A DNA stretch of 64,000 nucleotides, from positions 62,001 through 126,000 of the forward strand of contig NZ_LZHV01000061.1 of assembly GCF_001667275.1 (NCBI RefSeq). Direction: 5' to 3'. Within the stretch, counting starts at the first letter, position 1. The number at the start of each line of letters is the position of its first letter. The notes under the pieces are model-generated. The model searched no databases and had not been told where the DNA came from. It was given only the letters and a program-made list of their open reading frames with translations. This document shows positions 1 to 8,923 of this stretch, piece by piece. The translations under genes and the position numbers were made by a program. This DNA is from Mycobacterium sp. ACS4054. GTDB lineage: Bacteria > Actinomycetota > Actinomycetes > Mycobacteriales > Mycobacteriaceae.

Positions 1-31
1 ACATCACGGAATTCACGGTGCCGAACCATTG

Positions 32-47
32 TGGGTTAGCTAACCCA
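32..47. promoter_or_regulatory. 16-bp perfect palindrome, putative operator
   Basis: TGGGTTAGCTAACCCA is a perfect dyad about 110 bp upstream of the MOSC–reductase start. Dyads of this size in mycobacterial promoters are usually dimeric repressor sites of TetR or similar type. No regulator gene is visible in the window for it, so the partner is unknown and may lie just to the left. Confidence 0.45.
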
Positions 48-154
48 GTATGCATCAGCGTAGTCCCGGCGCAACAGGGGCTACGTGTTGCCCCACGTGG
101 CGGGCGGGCATATTCTCAGCCAGCCCTCTCAATTCAGGGCTGTGAGGTGACATC

Positions 155-1849
155 GTGGGCAAGCTGGTTTCGGTAAACGTCGGCATGCCCAAGGACGTGC
201 GGTGGCACGACAAGACCGTCTACACCGGGATCTGGAAACGCCCTGTCGAAGGGCCGGTCATGGTGCGCCGCCTGAACATCGACGGCGACGGGCAGGGCGA
301 CCTCGGCGGCCACGGCGGCGAGCAGCGCGCCGTCATGGTGTATCAGACCGAGTCCTACGACTTCTGGAAGAAATACCTGGGTCGAGACGACCTCGTGCCA
401 GGCCACTTCGGGGAGAACTTCACCATCACCGGACTGGCCGACACCGACGTGTGCATCGGCGACCGCTACCAGATCGGCGAAGCCGAGTTCGAGGTCACCC
501 AGCCCCGCGTCACCTGCTTCCGCGTCGGTCTGCGGATGAACGAACCCAGAATGCCGAACCTGCTTGTCTCCCAACACCGCCCAGGATTCTACTTCCGGGT
601 GATCACCGAGGGACGGGTCCGCGCGGGTGATGACATCGTGCGGACCCGACGTGGTCGCCACGAGCTCAGCGTCGCCGACGTCGACGCATTGTTGTACCTG
701 CCGAACCGGGACCTCGCCCTGCTGCCCAAGGCTGTCGACGTCCCCGCGCTCAGCCCCGGCTGGCAGCAATCGTTCCGGGACATGCTGGACCAGGAATCGC
801 CGGCTCAGATCCCGGCAACCCCACCGGCGTGGGATGGTTTTCGCGCCCTGCGCGTCAGCGCGATAAACCGGGAAAGCCCGCAGGTGGTGTCCATCCAACT
901 GGAGAGCGACGACCATGTCGCATTGCCACCGCCGCTGCCCGGGCAATACCTCACCGTGCGGGTTCCCGCCGGCGCACCGGCGCCATTGCGGAGTTACTCC
1001 CTCTCCGGAGATCCCGGCGCGGGGCAGTACCGCATCAGCGTCAAACGCGAAGAGCACGGTCTGGTGAGCCGATGGCTGCACGAGCACATCGAGCCTGGTT
1101 TCGTCATCGAGGCCGCCGCCCCGCGCGGCGACTTCTACCTCACCGATGCCGCCGGTCCGGTGTTGCTGATGTCGGCGGGAATCGGGATCACTCCGGTCTT
1201 GGCGATGCTGCATGCGCTCGCGGCGACAAGCAGTGACCGCGACATCTGGTGGTTGCACACCACCCGCAATCAGGAAACGCAAGCATTCGCGGCCGAAGTC
1301 GCCGGCCTGATCGAATCGCTGCCGGGTTCGCGACAGACGGTCTTCTACACGCAATCACAGGGGCGGCTGGACCGATCGGCCATTGCGACGCTCGGCATTC
1401 CGGCCGATGCCACGGCATACCTCTGCGGCCCAACCCAATTCATGACCGACATGCGCGAGGCTTTGGCGGCCGGCGGTCTTGACCCCGGGCGCATCCACAG
1501 CGAACTCTTCGGCGCCCTGCCACCGATCAACCCGGGCATCATCGACGACGCCGCCCGCCAGCCGCCACATTCCCCGCCGGGACCGCCGGGACCGGGACCG
1601 TCGATCACGTTCGCCCGCAGCGGTTTGACGGTCCCCTGGTCATCGCAGTACGGAAGCATCCTCGAGTTGGCCGAAGCCTGCGACGTGCCCACCCGGTTCT
1701 CCTGCCGGAGCGGGGTCTGTCACGTGTGTGTAACCGGAGTGGTCGCCGGCAGCACCATCTACTGCCAGCAGCCGCTGGAGCCGCCCGAGCAGGGTTCGGT
1801 GCTCGTCTGCTCGGCCGCGCCGGACAGCGACTTGGTGCTCGACCTGTAA
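155..1849 (+). CDS. MOSC domain–ferredoxin reductase–[2Fe-2S] fusion oxidoreductase
   Basis: The 564-aa protein joins three modules. Residues 1 to about 210 are a YiiM-like MOSC domain, the sulfur/molybdenum-cofactor-binding fold. Residues from about 225 to 440 form a flavodoxin-reductase-type FAD and NAD(P)H domain, with RSYSLSG for flavin and GIGITP for nucleotide binding. The C-terminus is a plant-type ferredoxin domain with Cys517, Cys522, Cys525 and Cys552 (C-X4-C-X2-C-X26-C). It should pass electrons from NAD(P)H through flavin and the iron–sulfur cluster to a substrate handled by the MOSC domain, in the cytoplasm. The substrate is not evident; N-hydroxylated compounds are reduced by other MOSC/mARC systems. 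The GTG start follows a GAGGTGA ribosome-binding site. Confidence 0.85.
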   Translation: MGKLVSVNVGMPKDVRWHDKTVYTGIWKRPVEGPVMVRRLNIDGDGQGDLGGHGGEQRAVMVYQTESYDFWKKYLGRDDLVPGHFGENFTITGLADTDVCIGDRYQIGEAEFEVTQPRVTCFRVGLRMNEPRMPNLLVSQHRPGFYFRVITEGRVRAGDDIVRTRRGRHELSVADVDALLYLPNRDLALLPKAVDVPALSPGWQQSFRDMLDQESPAQIPATPPAWDGFRALRVSAINRESPQVVSIQLESDDHVALPPPLPGQYLTVRVPAGAPAPLRSYSLSGDPGAGQYRISVKREEHGLVSRWLHEHIEPGFVIEAAAPRGDFYLTDAAGPVLLMSAGIGITPVLAMLHALAATSSDRDIWWLHTTRNQETQAFAAEVAGLIESLPGSRQTVFYTQSQGRLDRSAIATLGIPADATAYLCGPTQFMTDMREALAAGGLDPGRIHSELFGALPPINPGIIDDAARQPPHSPPGPPGPGPSITFARSGLTVPWSSQYGSILELAEACDVPTRFSCRSGVCHVCVTGVVAGSTIYCQQPLEPPEQGSVLVCSAAPDSDLVLDL

Positions 1850-1864
1850 CGAAAAGCGGTTGCG

Positions 1865-2605
1865 TCAGGCGGCAATGGCTCGCTGACCGCCGCTTGCCTG
1901 CAGCACCGCACCGTTGACGTAACTGGCGGCAGTGGAGGCGAGAAACAGTACTGCACTTGCGATTTCGCTAGCCTCGGCGGGCCGGTTCAGCGCGGTGGTG
2001 GCGCCAATGGTTTCCAGTAGGCCCGGTAGGCCGGCGACTCCGGGGGTATCAGTCGGCCCCGCGGCCACCGCGTTCACCCGGACTCCTGACCGGCCGAACT
2101 CGTCCGCCCAGACCCGCGTCAACTGCTCCAAGCCGGCCTTGGTGGCGCCATAGATGCCCGCGCCGCTGGCCGGCACCGAGGCCGCGACGGTGCTCACGTT
2201 GACCACCGCGCCCCCGCCGCGCTCGACCATGCCCGGGACCAGTTGCTGGACCAAAATGTAAGGGGCGCGCAGGTTCACGTTCACGTGTTCGTCGAACGCC
2301 GCGTCGTCGGTGTCCGCGGTGGCGCCGAGCCGGTAGATGCCGGCGTTGTTGATCAGAATGTCGACTGCTCCCGCCTCGGCGGCCAGCCGGCGCACATCGT
2401 CGCCGTCGTTGAGATCGGCTGCGACGAAACGTGCTTTGCCGCCCATGTTTTCGATATCGCGCACCGTCTTTGCGCCGCGTTCGGCGCTGCGCCCGTGCAC
2501 AATCACCTCGACCCCGCGTTCGGCCAGTTGTATGGCGATTTCGCGGCCGATCCCGGAGGTCGCTCCAGTCACCAATGCGGTGGACCCGGCCATTGTTGCT
2601 GCCAT
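1865..2605 (-). CDS. SDR family NAD(P)-dependent oxidoreductase
   Basis: This is a classical short-chain dehydrogenase of about 246 aa. It has the cofactor loop TGATSGIG near the N-terminus, NNAG in the middle, a catalytic Ser in NVSTVAAS and the YGATK active-site Tyr/Lys. An Arg-containing HGRS after beta-2 suggests NADP preference. The ATG at 2605 is chosen because GGCAGG precedes it; an in-frame GTG at 2632 would add nine residues. It converges on the MOSC gene with a 15-bp gap. The substrate is unknown. Confidence 0.85.
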   Translation of the reverse strand: MAATMAGSTALVTGATSGIGREIAIQLAERGVEVIVHGRSAERGAKTVRDIENMGGKARFVAADLNDGDDVRRLAAEAGAVDILINNAGIYRLGATADTDDAAFDEHVNVNLRAPYILVQQLVPGMVERGGGAVVNVSTVAASVPASGAGIYGATKAGLEQLTRVWADEFGRSGVRVNAVAAGPTDTPGVAGLPGLLETIGATTALNRPAEASEIASAVLFLASTAASYVNGAVLQASGGQRAIAA

Positions 2606-2671
2606 CGAACCCTGCCTTCGGAAGAAGTTCACTTGCTTTTCCGTCAGCAGCGGCTCGGCGGCATTTATTCC

Positions 2672-3469
2672 TTACGACGTCAGCGGGACCGACGCCTCCG
2701 CGGTGTAGCACAGGAACGTCAGCGTCTCCTGCAGATACAGCGCAACGGTGTCCGCATCATGGCTGGTGTATCCGATCGAGACGTCCGTCCCGAGTTGCAG
2801 ATCGAAGTCGCCACCGCGGGTGGTCAGCACGAAGGCGCCGTCGATGGCCGGCGCCCAGATGATGTCCCCGGGAACCAGCCGGTCGATGTGCTCGAGGATC
2901 GGATAGCCGTGTTCGGTGGTCTCGCTGACCTTCGTGTAGACGTCGGCGGACAGCAGCACCGAATACGGGCCGTCGACGCCGGCCAGCCGCAACTCGGAAA
3001 TGGCCTGGGTGATGACGTCGGGAATCTCGCGTGGATCGGCCGGCAGGGTCAGCGGCTTGTTCGAGCTGGCGGAGCGGATGCCCTCGATCGAGGCGGCGGC
3101 GTATCCCTCGAAGATGGCGCGGTCTTCGGCGAACGCCAGCTTCTTGGCGGCCTCCTTGACCGGGTCCCAGTCGGAGTCCTGGGCGCCCCGTTCGACATTG
3201 TCGATCTCGTAACGCGATAGGGTGAACGGAACGCGAAGCCGGACAAGGGGTTTACTCGCTCGCACGTGAGCCTCGACTCCTTCGGAGGGCGAAGCGATGT
3301 CGATCAATCGGCCGGTGCTGACGCCGGCGGTGACCGGCCCGCCCGGCTCGCTGACGTCGACCACCCGCCGCCCGGCGACATGGCGTTTGAAGGTCCGGGC
3401 CGCCTCGGTCTCGATTTCCTCCCAAGCCGCGTCGGTGACCGGTGCCAGGTCACGGTAGAGGTTGTTCAT
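2672..3469 (-). CDS. enc: Family 1 encapsulin nanocompartment shell protein
   Basis: The 265-aa protein matches the mycobacterial encapsulin (Cfp29, Rv0798c) along its whole length, from the MNNLYRDLAPV start to the C-terminal shell strands. Family 1 encapsulins adopt the HK97 phage capsid fold and self-assemble into 60-subunit cages of about 24 nm that hold enzymes with a C-terminal targeting tag. Its start codon overlaps the stop of the upstream DyP peroxidase gene (ATGA), so shell and cargo are translationally coupled. Length is normal for the family. The likely role is to confine peroxidase chemistry under oxidative stress. Confidence 0.95.
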   Translation of the reverse strand: MNNLYRDLAPVTDAAWEEIETEAARTFKRHVAGRRVVDVSEPGGPVTAGVSTGRLIDIASPSEGVEAHVRASKPLVRLRVPFTLSRYEIDNVERGAQDSDWDPVKEAAKKLAFAEDRAIFEGYAAASIEGIRSASSNKPLTLPADPREIPDVITQAISELRLAGVDGPYSVLLSADVYTKVSETTEHGYPILEHIDRLVPGDIIWAPAIDGAFVLTTRGGDFDLQLGTDVSIGYTSHDADTVALYLQETLTFLCYTAEASVPLTS

Positions 3470-4476
3470 GAAGCTGTTCCTTTCAGGCTGCCGATCGCAA
3501 GTGAGCCGTTTTGTGCCGCAGGTGTTTCCGCCACCGGCGCTGCCGGAAGTGGCGGTGGATCGTCGAGGAAGTCGACGGTGGGGGAGAAGAACAGGCCGCC
3601 GGTGACCGCGGTGGAAAATTCCAGGATGCGGTCGGTGTTGCCGGGCGGGTCGCCCAGAAACATGTTGCGCAGCAGCCGTTCGGTGACCTGAGGCGTACGG
3701 GAATACCCGATGAAGTAGGTGCCGTACTCGCCCTTGCCGAGTTCACCGAACGGCATGTTGTGCCGCACGATCTTCAACTCGGTGCCGTCCTCGTCGGTGA
3801 TGACGTTGAGGGCGATGTGGGAGTTGGCCGGCTTCTCGTCGTCGTCGAGTTCGAGGTTTTCCAGCTTGGTGCGGCCGATCACCAATTCCTGCTCGTTGAC
3901 GGATAACGAGTTCCACGAAGACATCTCGTGCAGATACTTCTGCACGTGCACGTAGCACGAGCCTTCGAATTCGGGATCCTCGGCGCCGATGGCGGTGGCG
4001 CTGACGGCCAGCGGTCCGTCCGGGTTTTCGGTGCCGTCGACGAAGCCCAACAGGTCGCGGTTGTCGAAATAGCGGAATCCGTGCACCTCGTCGACGACGG
4101 TGACGGCGCCCGCCATCGACCGCAGGATGCGGTCGGCCAACTCGAAGCAGACGTCCAGGCTCTCGGCCCGAATGTGAAACAGTAGGTCCCCCGGCGTGGC
4201 CGGGGCGGTGTGTTGCGGGCCCGTCAGTTCGACGAACGGGTGCAACTCGGCGGGACGCGGCCCCGAGAACAAACGATCCCAGGCGTGCGAGCCGATGGAG
4301 GCGATGGCCGACAACCGTTTCGGCGGCTCGCGAAACCCGATTGCGCGCACCAGCCCGGAAATGTCGGGCAGCGCGTCATGCACCGTGGCTTCTCCGCCGT
4401 CGTCGATGGTCACCACGAGGAAGACCGCCGCAGGCGTCAACGGCTCGAGGATCGGCTGCGGCTGGACGGGAGGCAC
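3466..4476 (-). CDS. dyp: Dyp-type heme peroxidase, encapsulin cargo
   Basis: This is a 336-aa DyP peroxidase (Rv0799c type). It carries the family signature GFVDGTENP with the catalytic Asp, and the conserved GSCYVHVQKYLH region. The C-terminal tail ends GSLAIGSLKG (residues 324–333) plus three residues, which is the encapsulation peptide that docks cargo inside family 1 encapsulins. The start is the GTG of VPPVQPQP at 4476. The longer reading to 4620 runs through the repeat-bearing intergenic region and is rejected. It oxidises bulky substrates with H2O2. It is the first gene of a two-gene operon with the shell. Confidence 0.93.
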   Translation of the reverse strand: MPPVQPQPILEPLTPAAVFLVVTIDDGGEATVHDALPDISGLVRAIGFREPPKRLSAIASIGSHAWDRLFSGPRPAELHPFVELTGPQHTAPATPGDLLFHIRAESLDVCFELADRILRSMAGAVTVVDEVHGFRYFDNRDLLGFVDGTENPDGPLAVSATAIGAEDPEFEGSCYVHVQKYLHEMSSWNSLSVNEQELVIGRTKLENLELDDDEKPANSHIALNVITDEDGTELKIVRHNMPFGELGKGEYGTYFIGYSRTPQVTERLLRNMFLGDPPGNTDRILEFSTAVTGGLFFSPTVDFLDDPPPLPAAPVAETPAAQNGSLAIGSLKGTAS

Positions 4477-4485
4477 ATGGGCGAC

Positions 4486-4571
4486 CCTAGCGTGGCGACG
4501 GCGAGCGCCGGAAGGGCGCGAGTAAGGAGCCGCGCAATGGGACCTAGCGTGGCGACGGTGAGCGCCGGAAG
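4486..4571 (+). repeat. MIRU-like partial tandem repeat, 57-bp period
   Basis: A 29-bp core beginning CCTAGCGTGGCGACGG occurs at 4486–4514 and again at 4543–4571 with one mismatch, giving a 57-bp period. The segment between the cores holds AAGGAGCCGCGCAATG, a ribosome-binding site followed by an ATG. That layout resembles mycobacterial interspersed repetitive units. It sits in the divergent region between dyp and the aminopeptidase, and the second copy runs almost up to the aminopeptidase start. Confidence 0.6.
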
Positions 4572-4585
4572 CCATGATGATCATC

Positions 4586-5848
4586 ATGTCGGCCAGCGCC
4601 GCAGGCCTCTGCGATTTCATCGACGCTTCTCCGTCGCCGTTTCACGTCTGCGCCACGGTGGCCGCGCGGCTGACCGCTGCCGGGTACACCGAACTGAGCG
4701 AGGCTAAACGCTGGCCGGAGGAACCGGGCCGCTACTTCACGGTGCGGGCCGGCTCGCTGGTCGCCTGGAATTCCGAGGGGGCCGACGGTCCGTTCCGCAT
4801 CGTCGGCGCGCACACCGACAGCCCGAATCTGCGGGTCAAGCAGCACCCGGACCGGGTGGTCGCCGGTTGGCGCGTGGTGGCGCTCGAGCCCTACGGCGGG
4901 GCGTGGCTGAACTCCTGGCTCGATCGCGACCTGGGCATCAGCGGACGGTTGTCGCTGCGCGCCGGCGCCGGAATCGAGCACCGGCTGGTCCGGATCGACG
5001 AGCCGATCCTGCGGGTGCCGCAGCTGGCCATTCATCTGGCGGAGGACCGCAAATCGCTGACGCTGGATCCGCAGCGGCACGTCAACGCGGTCTGGGGCGT
5101 CGGTGCGGACGCCAAGTCGTTCGTCGACTACGTCGCCGAACGCGCCGGGGTGGACCCGACCGGCGTGCTGGCCGCCGATTTGATGACCCACGACCTGACC
5201 CCGTCGACCGTTGTCGGCGCCGGCGCCGACCTGCTCAGCGCGCCCCGGCTGGACAACCAGGCCAGTTGTTATGCGGGGATGGAGGCGCTGTTGGCCGCCG
5301 GGCCGCGGGGTTTCCTGCCCGTGTTGGTGCTTTTCGACCACGAGGAGGTCGGGTCCTCCTCCGACCATGGCGCCCAGTCAGACCTGCTCGGCACGGTTCT
5401 GGAGCGGATCGTGCTCGCGGCCGGCGGCACTCGCGAGGACTTCCTGCGCCGGCTGCCCGACTCGTTGCTGGCGTCGGCGGACATGGCGCACGCCACGCAC
5501 CCCAACTACCCCGAGCGGCACGAGCCCGGCCACCTGATCGAGGCCAACGCCGGACCGGTGCTCAAGGTTCACCCGAACCTGCGTTACGCCACCGACGGAC
5601 GGACCGCCGCGGCGTTCGCGCTGGCCTGCCAGCAGGCGGGGGTCGCGCTGCAGCGTTACGAGCATCGCGCCGACCTGCCGTGCGGGTCGACGATCGGGCC
5701 GCTCGCCTCGGCGCGGACCGGCATCCCCACCGTCGACGTGGGTGCCGCGCAGCTGGCGATGCACTCGGCGCGGGAGTTGATGGGCGCCGAGGACGTGGCC
5801 GCGTACGCGGCGGCGATGCGGGCGTTTCTTTCGCCTGAGCCTTCGTGA
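4586..5848 (+). CDS. pepC: M18 family aminopeptidase
   Basis: The protein (about 420 aa) is a zinc aminopeptidase of the M18 (aspartyl aminopeptidase) family. Metal ligands are visible in GAHTDSPN, FDHEEVGS, DMAHATHPN and the C-terminal LAMHSARE. SSDHGAQS lies beside the DHEEVGS site. The ATG at 4586, giving MSASAAGLCDF, matches the usual N-terminus; upstream in-frame ATGs at 4574 and 4577 are possible but lie next to the repeat. It is a cytosolic peptidase that trims acidic or neutral N-terminal residues. Position beside dyp matches M. tuberculosis Rv0800. Confidence 0.92.
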   Translation: MSASAAGLCDFIDASPSPFHVCATVAARLTAAGYTELSEAKRWPEEPGRYFTVRAGSLVAWNSEGADGPFRIVGAHTDSPNLRVKQHPDRVVAGWRVVALEPYGGAWLNSWLDRDLGISGRLSLRAGAGIEHRLVRIDEPILRVPQLAIHLAEDRKSLTLDPQRHVNAVWGVGADAKSFVDYVAERAGVDPTGVLAADLMTHDLTPSTVVGAGADLLSAPRLDNQASCYAGMEALLAAGPRGFLPVLVLFDHEEVGSSSDHGAQSDLLGTVLERIVLAAGGTREDFLRRLPDSLLASADMAHATHPNYPERHEPGHLIEANAGPVLKVHPNLRYATDGRTAAAFALACQQAGVALQRYEHRADLPCGSTIGPLASARTGIPTVDVGAAQLAMHSARELMGAEDVAAYAAAMRAFLSPEPS

Positions 5849-5868
5849 GCCGATAGAGCCCAGCGGTT

Positions 5869-6237
5869 CTAGATGACCACCGGGTGGGCGATCGCGGTGA
5901 GCGCGAAGGTCGCGGCGTTGAGGGCGAGCAGGAATCCGGCGAATGCGAACTGGCCGGACATGTCGTTGGCGAGCACGTGGGTGTACATCGCGCAGACGAA
6001 GAAGATGATCAGTCCGGCCGCCGCGGCGATGCCGATGGGCGGAATCCATAGTCCGGCGATAAGCCCAAGGGCGCCCAGGGTTTTCATGGTGCCGATGGGA
6101 AACGTCAGCCACGACACCGGCACCCCGGCGCGCTGCATGGGCGGGATGATCGGTGCGAAGTGGACCAGCGCGCTCACGCCGGAGAATCCGTTGAGACCGA
6201 TGGCGAAGATCGTCACGACGAGGTATGCGGTGTGCAT
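5869..6237 (-). CDS. DoxX family integral membrane protein
   Basis: This 122-aa protein has four predicted membrane helices and matches the DoxX/DUF4870-like small quinone-associated membrane family in size and layout. The MHTAYLVVTIFAIGLNGFSG start and a helix around TLGALGLIAGLWIPPIGIAAAAG are typical. AAGGAAG lies just before the ATG. DoxX-like proteins are linked to membrane redox and thiol stress in mycobacteria, but function here is inferred by family only. It converges on the aminopeptidase gene. Confidence 0.75.
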   Translation of the reverse strand: MHTAYLVVTIFAIGLNGFSGVSALVHFAPIIPPMQRAGVPVSWLTFPIGTMKTLGALGLIAGLWIPPIGIAAAAGLIIFFVCAMYTHVLANDMSGQFAFAGFLLALNAATFALTAIAHPVVI

Positions 6238-6280
6238 GTTGCTTCCTTTTGTGGTCGATCAACCGGGGCATCGCCCGGCG

Positions 6281-6730
6281 TCAGTTCGCGGGGATCGGGT
6301 CTAGCCGGAACACCGCGATGCGGCCGGCCAGCGCTTCGACCTCTTCCGGATTGCCTTGATGCACCAGGCCGGAACGTTTCAGGAACCCGACGCCGATCGG
6401 CACCTCGATCGGATATTGGCGTAACACCGGGCGGGCTTGCTCGGCGGTCAGCTCGGTTATGGCGACGCGCCGCGTCTTTCGGCCCTTGCCGAGCGTTCCC
6501 GTCCCGGCGGCGCGGGCGTTGCGCGCCCAATCGGCGCCGGGGAATCCCGCCACGGCATAGAGCTGGCCGTCGAGCGTGAACGGTGTCATCGGGGTGCTGC
6601 GCGGTCGGCCCGTTTTGCGTCCCGGCACGGTCAAAACCATGGGTGGCCCGGTAGGTATGCCGAGTTTTTGCATCGCGATCATGAACTTGTTCATCGGCTT
6701 CAGCCAGCGCGGGGGCGTCGGGTTCGACAT
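6281..6730 (-). CDS. Nitroreductase/deazaflavin (F420)-dependent oxidoreductase, DDN family
   Basis: The 149-aa protein belongs to the Ddn-like split-barrel family, which is greatly expanded in mycobacteria. The hallmark PGRKTGRPRSTPM is followed by the barrel segment LYAVAGFPGADWARNARA, and the family's phosphate-binding basic residues are present. Members use F420H2 to reduce quinones or hydrophobic substrates at the membrane. The ATG at 6730 follows GAAGGAGAAG; an upstream in-frame start at 6793 is rejected because of this strong site. Substrate unknown. Confidence 0.85.
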   Translation of the reverse strand: MSNPTPPRWLKPMNKFMIAMQKLGIPTGPPMVLTVPGRKTGRPRSTPMTPFTLDGQLYAVAGFPGADWARNARAAGTGTLGKGRKTRRVAITELTAEQARPVLRQYPIEVPIGVGFLKRSGLVHQGNPEEVEALAGRIAVFRLDPIPAN

Positions 6731-6910
6731 CACTTCTCCTTCTGCGTATCCCGTTGCGGTGGGACCGGAATGGGTTGAACCGATCACCAGCAACCCGCAT
6801 ACAAGGACGGGTCAACGGCGCCGGAAGTTACACACGCGGGCGTAACTTTTTGCCGCCCTGTCTCGTCGTCAATTCCTGAGTAGTCCGACGCCGACCTCCG
6901 GAGGAAGACC

Positions 6911-7342
6911 ATGACAGACGCAAAAGGGCGCGGCCGACGCTGGCCCCGCGTGATCGCCCGTGTCACCAGCGCGACGCTGGCAATCCTCGCGTTGGCCCAA
7001 GCCGTGTTCGCCGGCAGTTTCCTCGGCGGTCAGTACAACGCGTTGCTGCTGCACTCGGCCGGCGCGAAAGTGACCACAGTGCTTTCCGTCGTTCAGGTGG
7101 CGGTGCTGGTGATCCTGAACAGGACGGGCGGGCCGCGATGGCCGATAGCGGTAGGGGCGCTGGTGACCATCCTCTTCGTCGCCGAGTTCGCCTCGGGGGA
7201 ATTGCGGCTTACGGGCCTACACGTTCCGCTCGGGGTGCTGTTGATCGTGGGAATCCTTCGGCTGACCGCAGCGGTGTGGCGCTTGCCGCTGACCGCACCC
7301 TCGGCGTCACCACGCCCGGATGTGATTCGTGAATCGTCGTAG
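6911..7342 (+). CDS. Hypothetical four-helix membrane protein
   Basis: The 143-aa protein has a basic N-terminus (KGRGRRWPRVIAR) and then about four hydrophobic helices, near residues 18–36, 50–68, 76–93 and 104–122. No enzymatic motif was recognised. GGAGGAAGACC precedes the ATG. Its last 14 bases overlap the start of the multicopper oxidase gene, so the two are probably co-transcribed. A role in helping export or anchor the oxidase is possible but only inferred. Confidence 0.75.
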   Translation: MTDAKGRGRRWPRVIARVTSATLAILALAQAVFAGSFLGGQYNALLLHSAGAKVTTVLSVVQVAVLVILNRTGGPRWPIAVGALVTILFVAEFASGELRLTGLHVPLGVLLIVGILRLTAAVWRLPLTAPSASPRPDVIRESS

Positions 7343-8858
7343 CGCGTTGCGGCTGGGCGCCGCCGCGACGGGGATCGGATTCGTCGCGACCAGTTGGCCG
7401 TTGGCCGGCGCGCTGCTGGGCTCCGCGGAGCCGGGGCGGCTCCTGCGCAGTCAGGCCAGAGTGCCCGACCGCTATCAAGTCCCCTTGCCGATCCCGGAGG
7501 AGTTGTTGCCGGTGAGCACCGATGCCCTCACCGACTACTACGAGATCACCCAGCAGGTCACGCAATTGCGTATCCTGCCCGAGTTAACCACTGCCGCATG
7601 GACTTACAACGCGAGCTTTCCCGGCCCCACCATCACTTCACGATCCGGGCGGCGCACCGTCGTGCGGCACCGCAACGCCCTGCCGACACCGGTCGTGGTG
7701 CACCTGCACGGCGGGCACACCCCCGAAGACCACGACGGGTACCCGACCGATTTCATCCTTCCGCAGTCCGGTCAAACCGCCGCCGAGGACATGGCCCGCA
7801 ACAGCGTCGTCGGACAGCGTGAATACGTCTATCCGATGAACCAGCGCGCCGCGACGTTGTGGTATCACGACCACCGCATGGGCTATACCGGCGCCGCTGT
7901 GTGGCGCGGCCTGGCCGGATTCCACCTGGTCCGTGACGACGAGGAAGACGCGTTGCCGTTGCCTCGCGGCGGGCGGGATATCCCGCTGATGATCACCGAT
8001 CGTGCCTTCGCCGCCGATGGCTCCTTCCGATACCCGGCCGCCGGTGGCGGCGGGGTCATCGCCGACTACATGAACGGCGTGCTCGGTGACGTCATCCTGG
8101 TCAACGGTGCGCCGTGGCCGGTGCTGCAGACCGATCCCGCCCATTACCGCCTGCGGCTACTGAACGCATCCAACGCCCGCCGCTACCGGCTGCAGCTGGA
8201 CCCGCAGCCCCCCGGCGGTTCGGGGCTGGTGCAGATCGGCAGTGACGGTGGGCTGCTGGCGCGGCCGGTAGGCCACGACTACATCGACATCGCTCCGGCC
8301 GAACGCTTTGATGTTGTGGTTGATTTCAGCCGCTACCGGCGCGGCACCCGGGTACGGCTGCTCAATCGGTTGGGTGCCGAAAGCACAAGCGAGGTCATGC
8401 GATTCGACGTCGTCGGCACCGACCTGTCCGACGACGCCACCATCCCCGAACGGCTCAGCAGCGGGCTTGGGGGTCTCGACCGACACGCCGCCGTCGCCAC
8501 CCGAACGTTCCTCTTCCGCCCGAACAGAGGCGGCGTGTGGACCATCAACGACCTGTCGTATCAACCGGGCCGGCCGCTGGCTCGCCCCAAGCTCGGCACC
8601 ACCGAAGTCTGGCGGTTCATCACCGAGTTCCACCATCCCGTCCACGTGCACCTGAACCCGTTCCGGGTGATCTCCCGCAACGACCGCGCGCCCGGACGGT
8701 TCGACGGGGGCTGGAAGGACACCGTCGATGTCCGCCCTGCCGAAGCGGTCGAAGTCCTCACCCGGTTCACCGACTACACCGGCTCGTACCTGCTGCACTG
8801 CCACAACCTCGAGCACGAGGACATGGCCATGATGGCCGACTTCCGCACCGTCGACTGA
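7329..8858 (+). CDS. Multicopper oxidase, Tat-exported
   Basis: This 509-aa cupredoxin-domain oxidase begins with a twin-arginine signal (NRRSALRLGAAATG). All copper-ligand motifs are present: HLHGGH and WYHDHRMG for the trinuclear site in domain 1, and HPVHVHLNPF with HCHNLEHEDMAMM in domain 3, which supplies type 1, 2 and 3 ligands. Family members oxidise Cu(I), Fe(II), Mn(II) or phenols outside the membrane with O2. The start is the GTG overlapping the previous gene. In mycobacteria similar enzymes confer copper tolerance, but no copper regulator is seen nearby. Confidence 0.92.
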   Translation: MNRRSALRLGAAATGIGFVATSWPLAGALLGSAEPGRLLRSQARVPDRYQVPLPIPEELLPVSTDALTDYYEITQQVTQLRILPELTTAAWTYNASFPGPTITSRSGRRTVVRHRNALPTPVVVHLHGGHTPEDHDGYPTDFILPQSGQTAAEDMARNSVVGQREYVYPMNQRAATLWYHDHRMGYTGAAVWRGLAGFHLVRDDEEDALPLPRGGRDIPLMITDRAFAADGSFRYPAAGGGGVIADYMNGVLGDVILVNGAPWPVLQTDPAHYRLRLLNASNARRYRLQLDPQPPGGSGLVQIGSDGGLLARPVGHDYIDIAPAERFDVVVDFSRYRRGTRVRLLNRLGAESTSEVMRFDVVGTDLSDDATIPERLSSGLGGLDRHAAVATRTFLFRPNRGGVWTINDLSYQPGRPLARPKLGTTEVWRFITEFHHPVHVHLNPFRVISRNDRAPGRFDGGWKDTVDVRPAEAVEVLTRFTDYTGSYLLHCHNLEHEDMAMMADFRTVD

Positions 8859-8923
8859 CCCTGCACCGCTGAACCGGCGCCGATCCCTTCAACTGCGCCA
8901 TTCCGAGGCCTAGGGTCGGCGGT

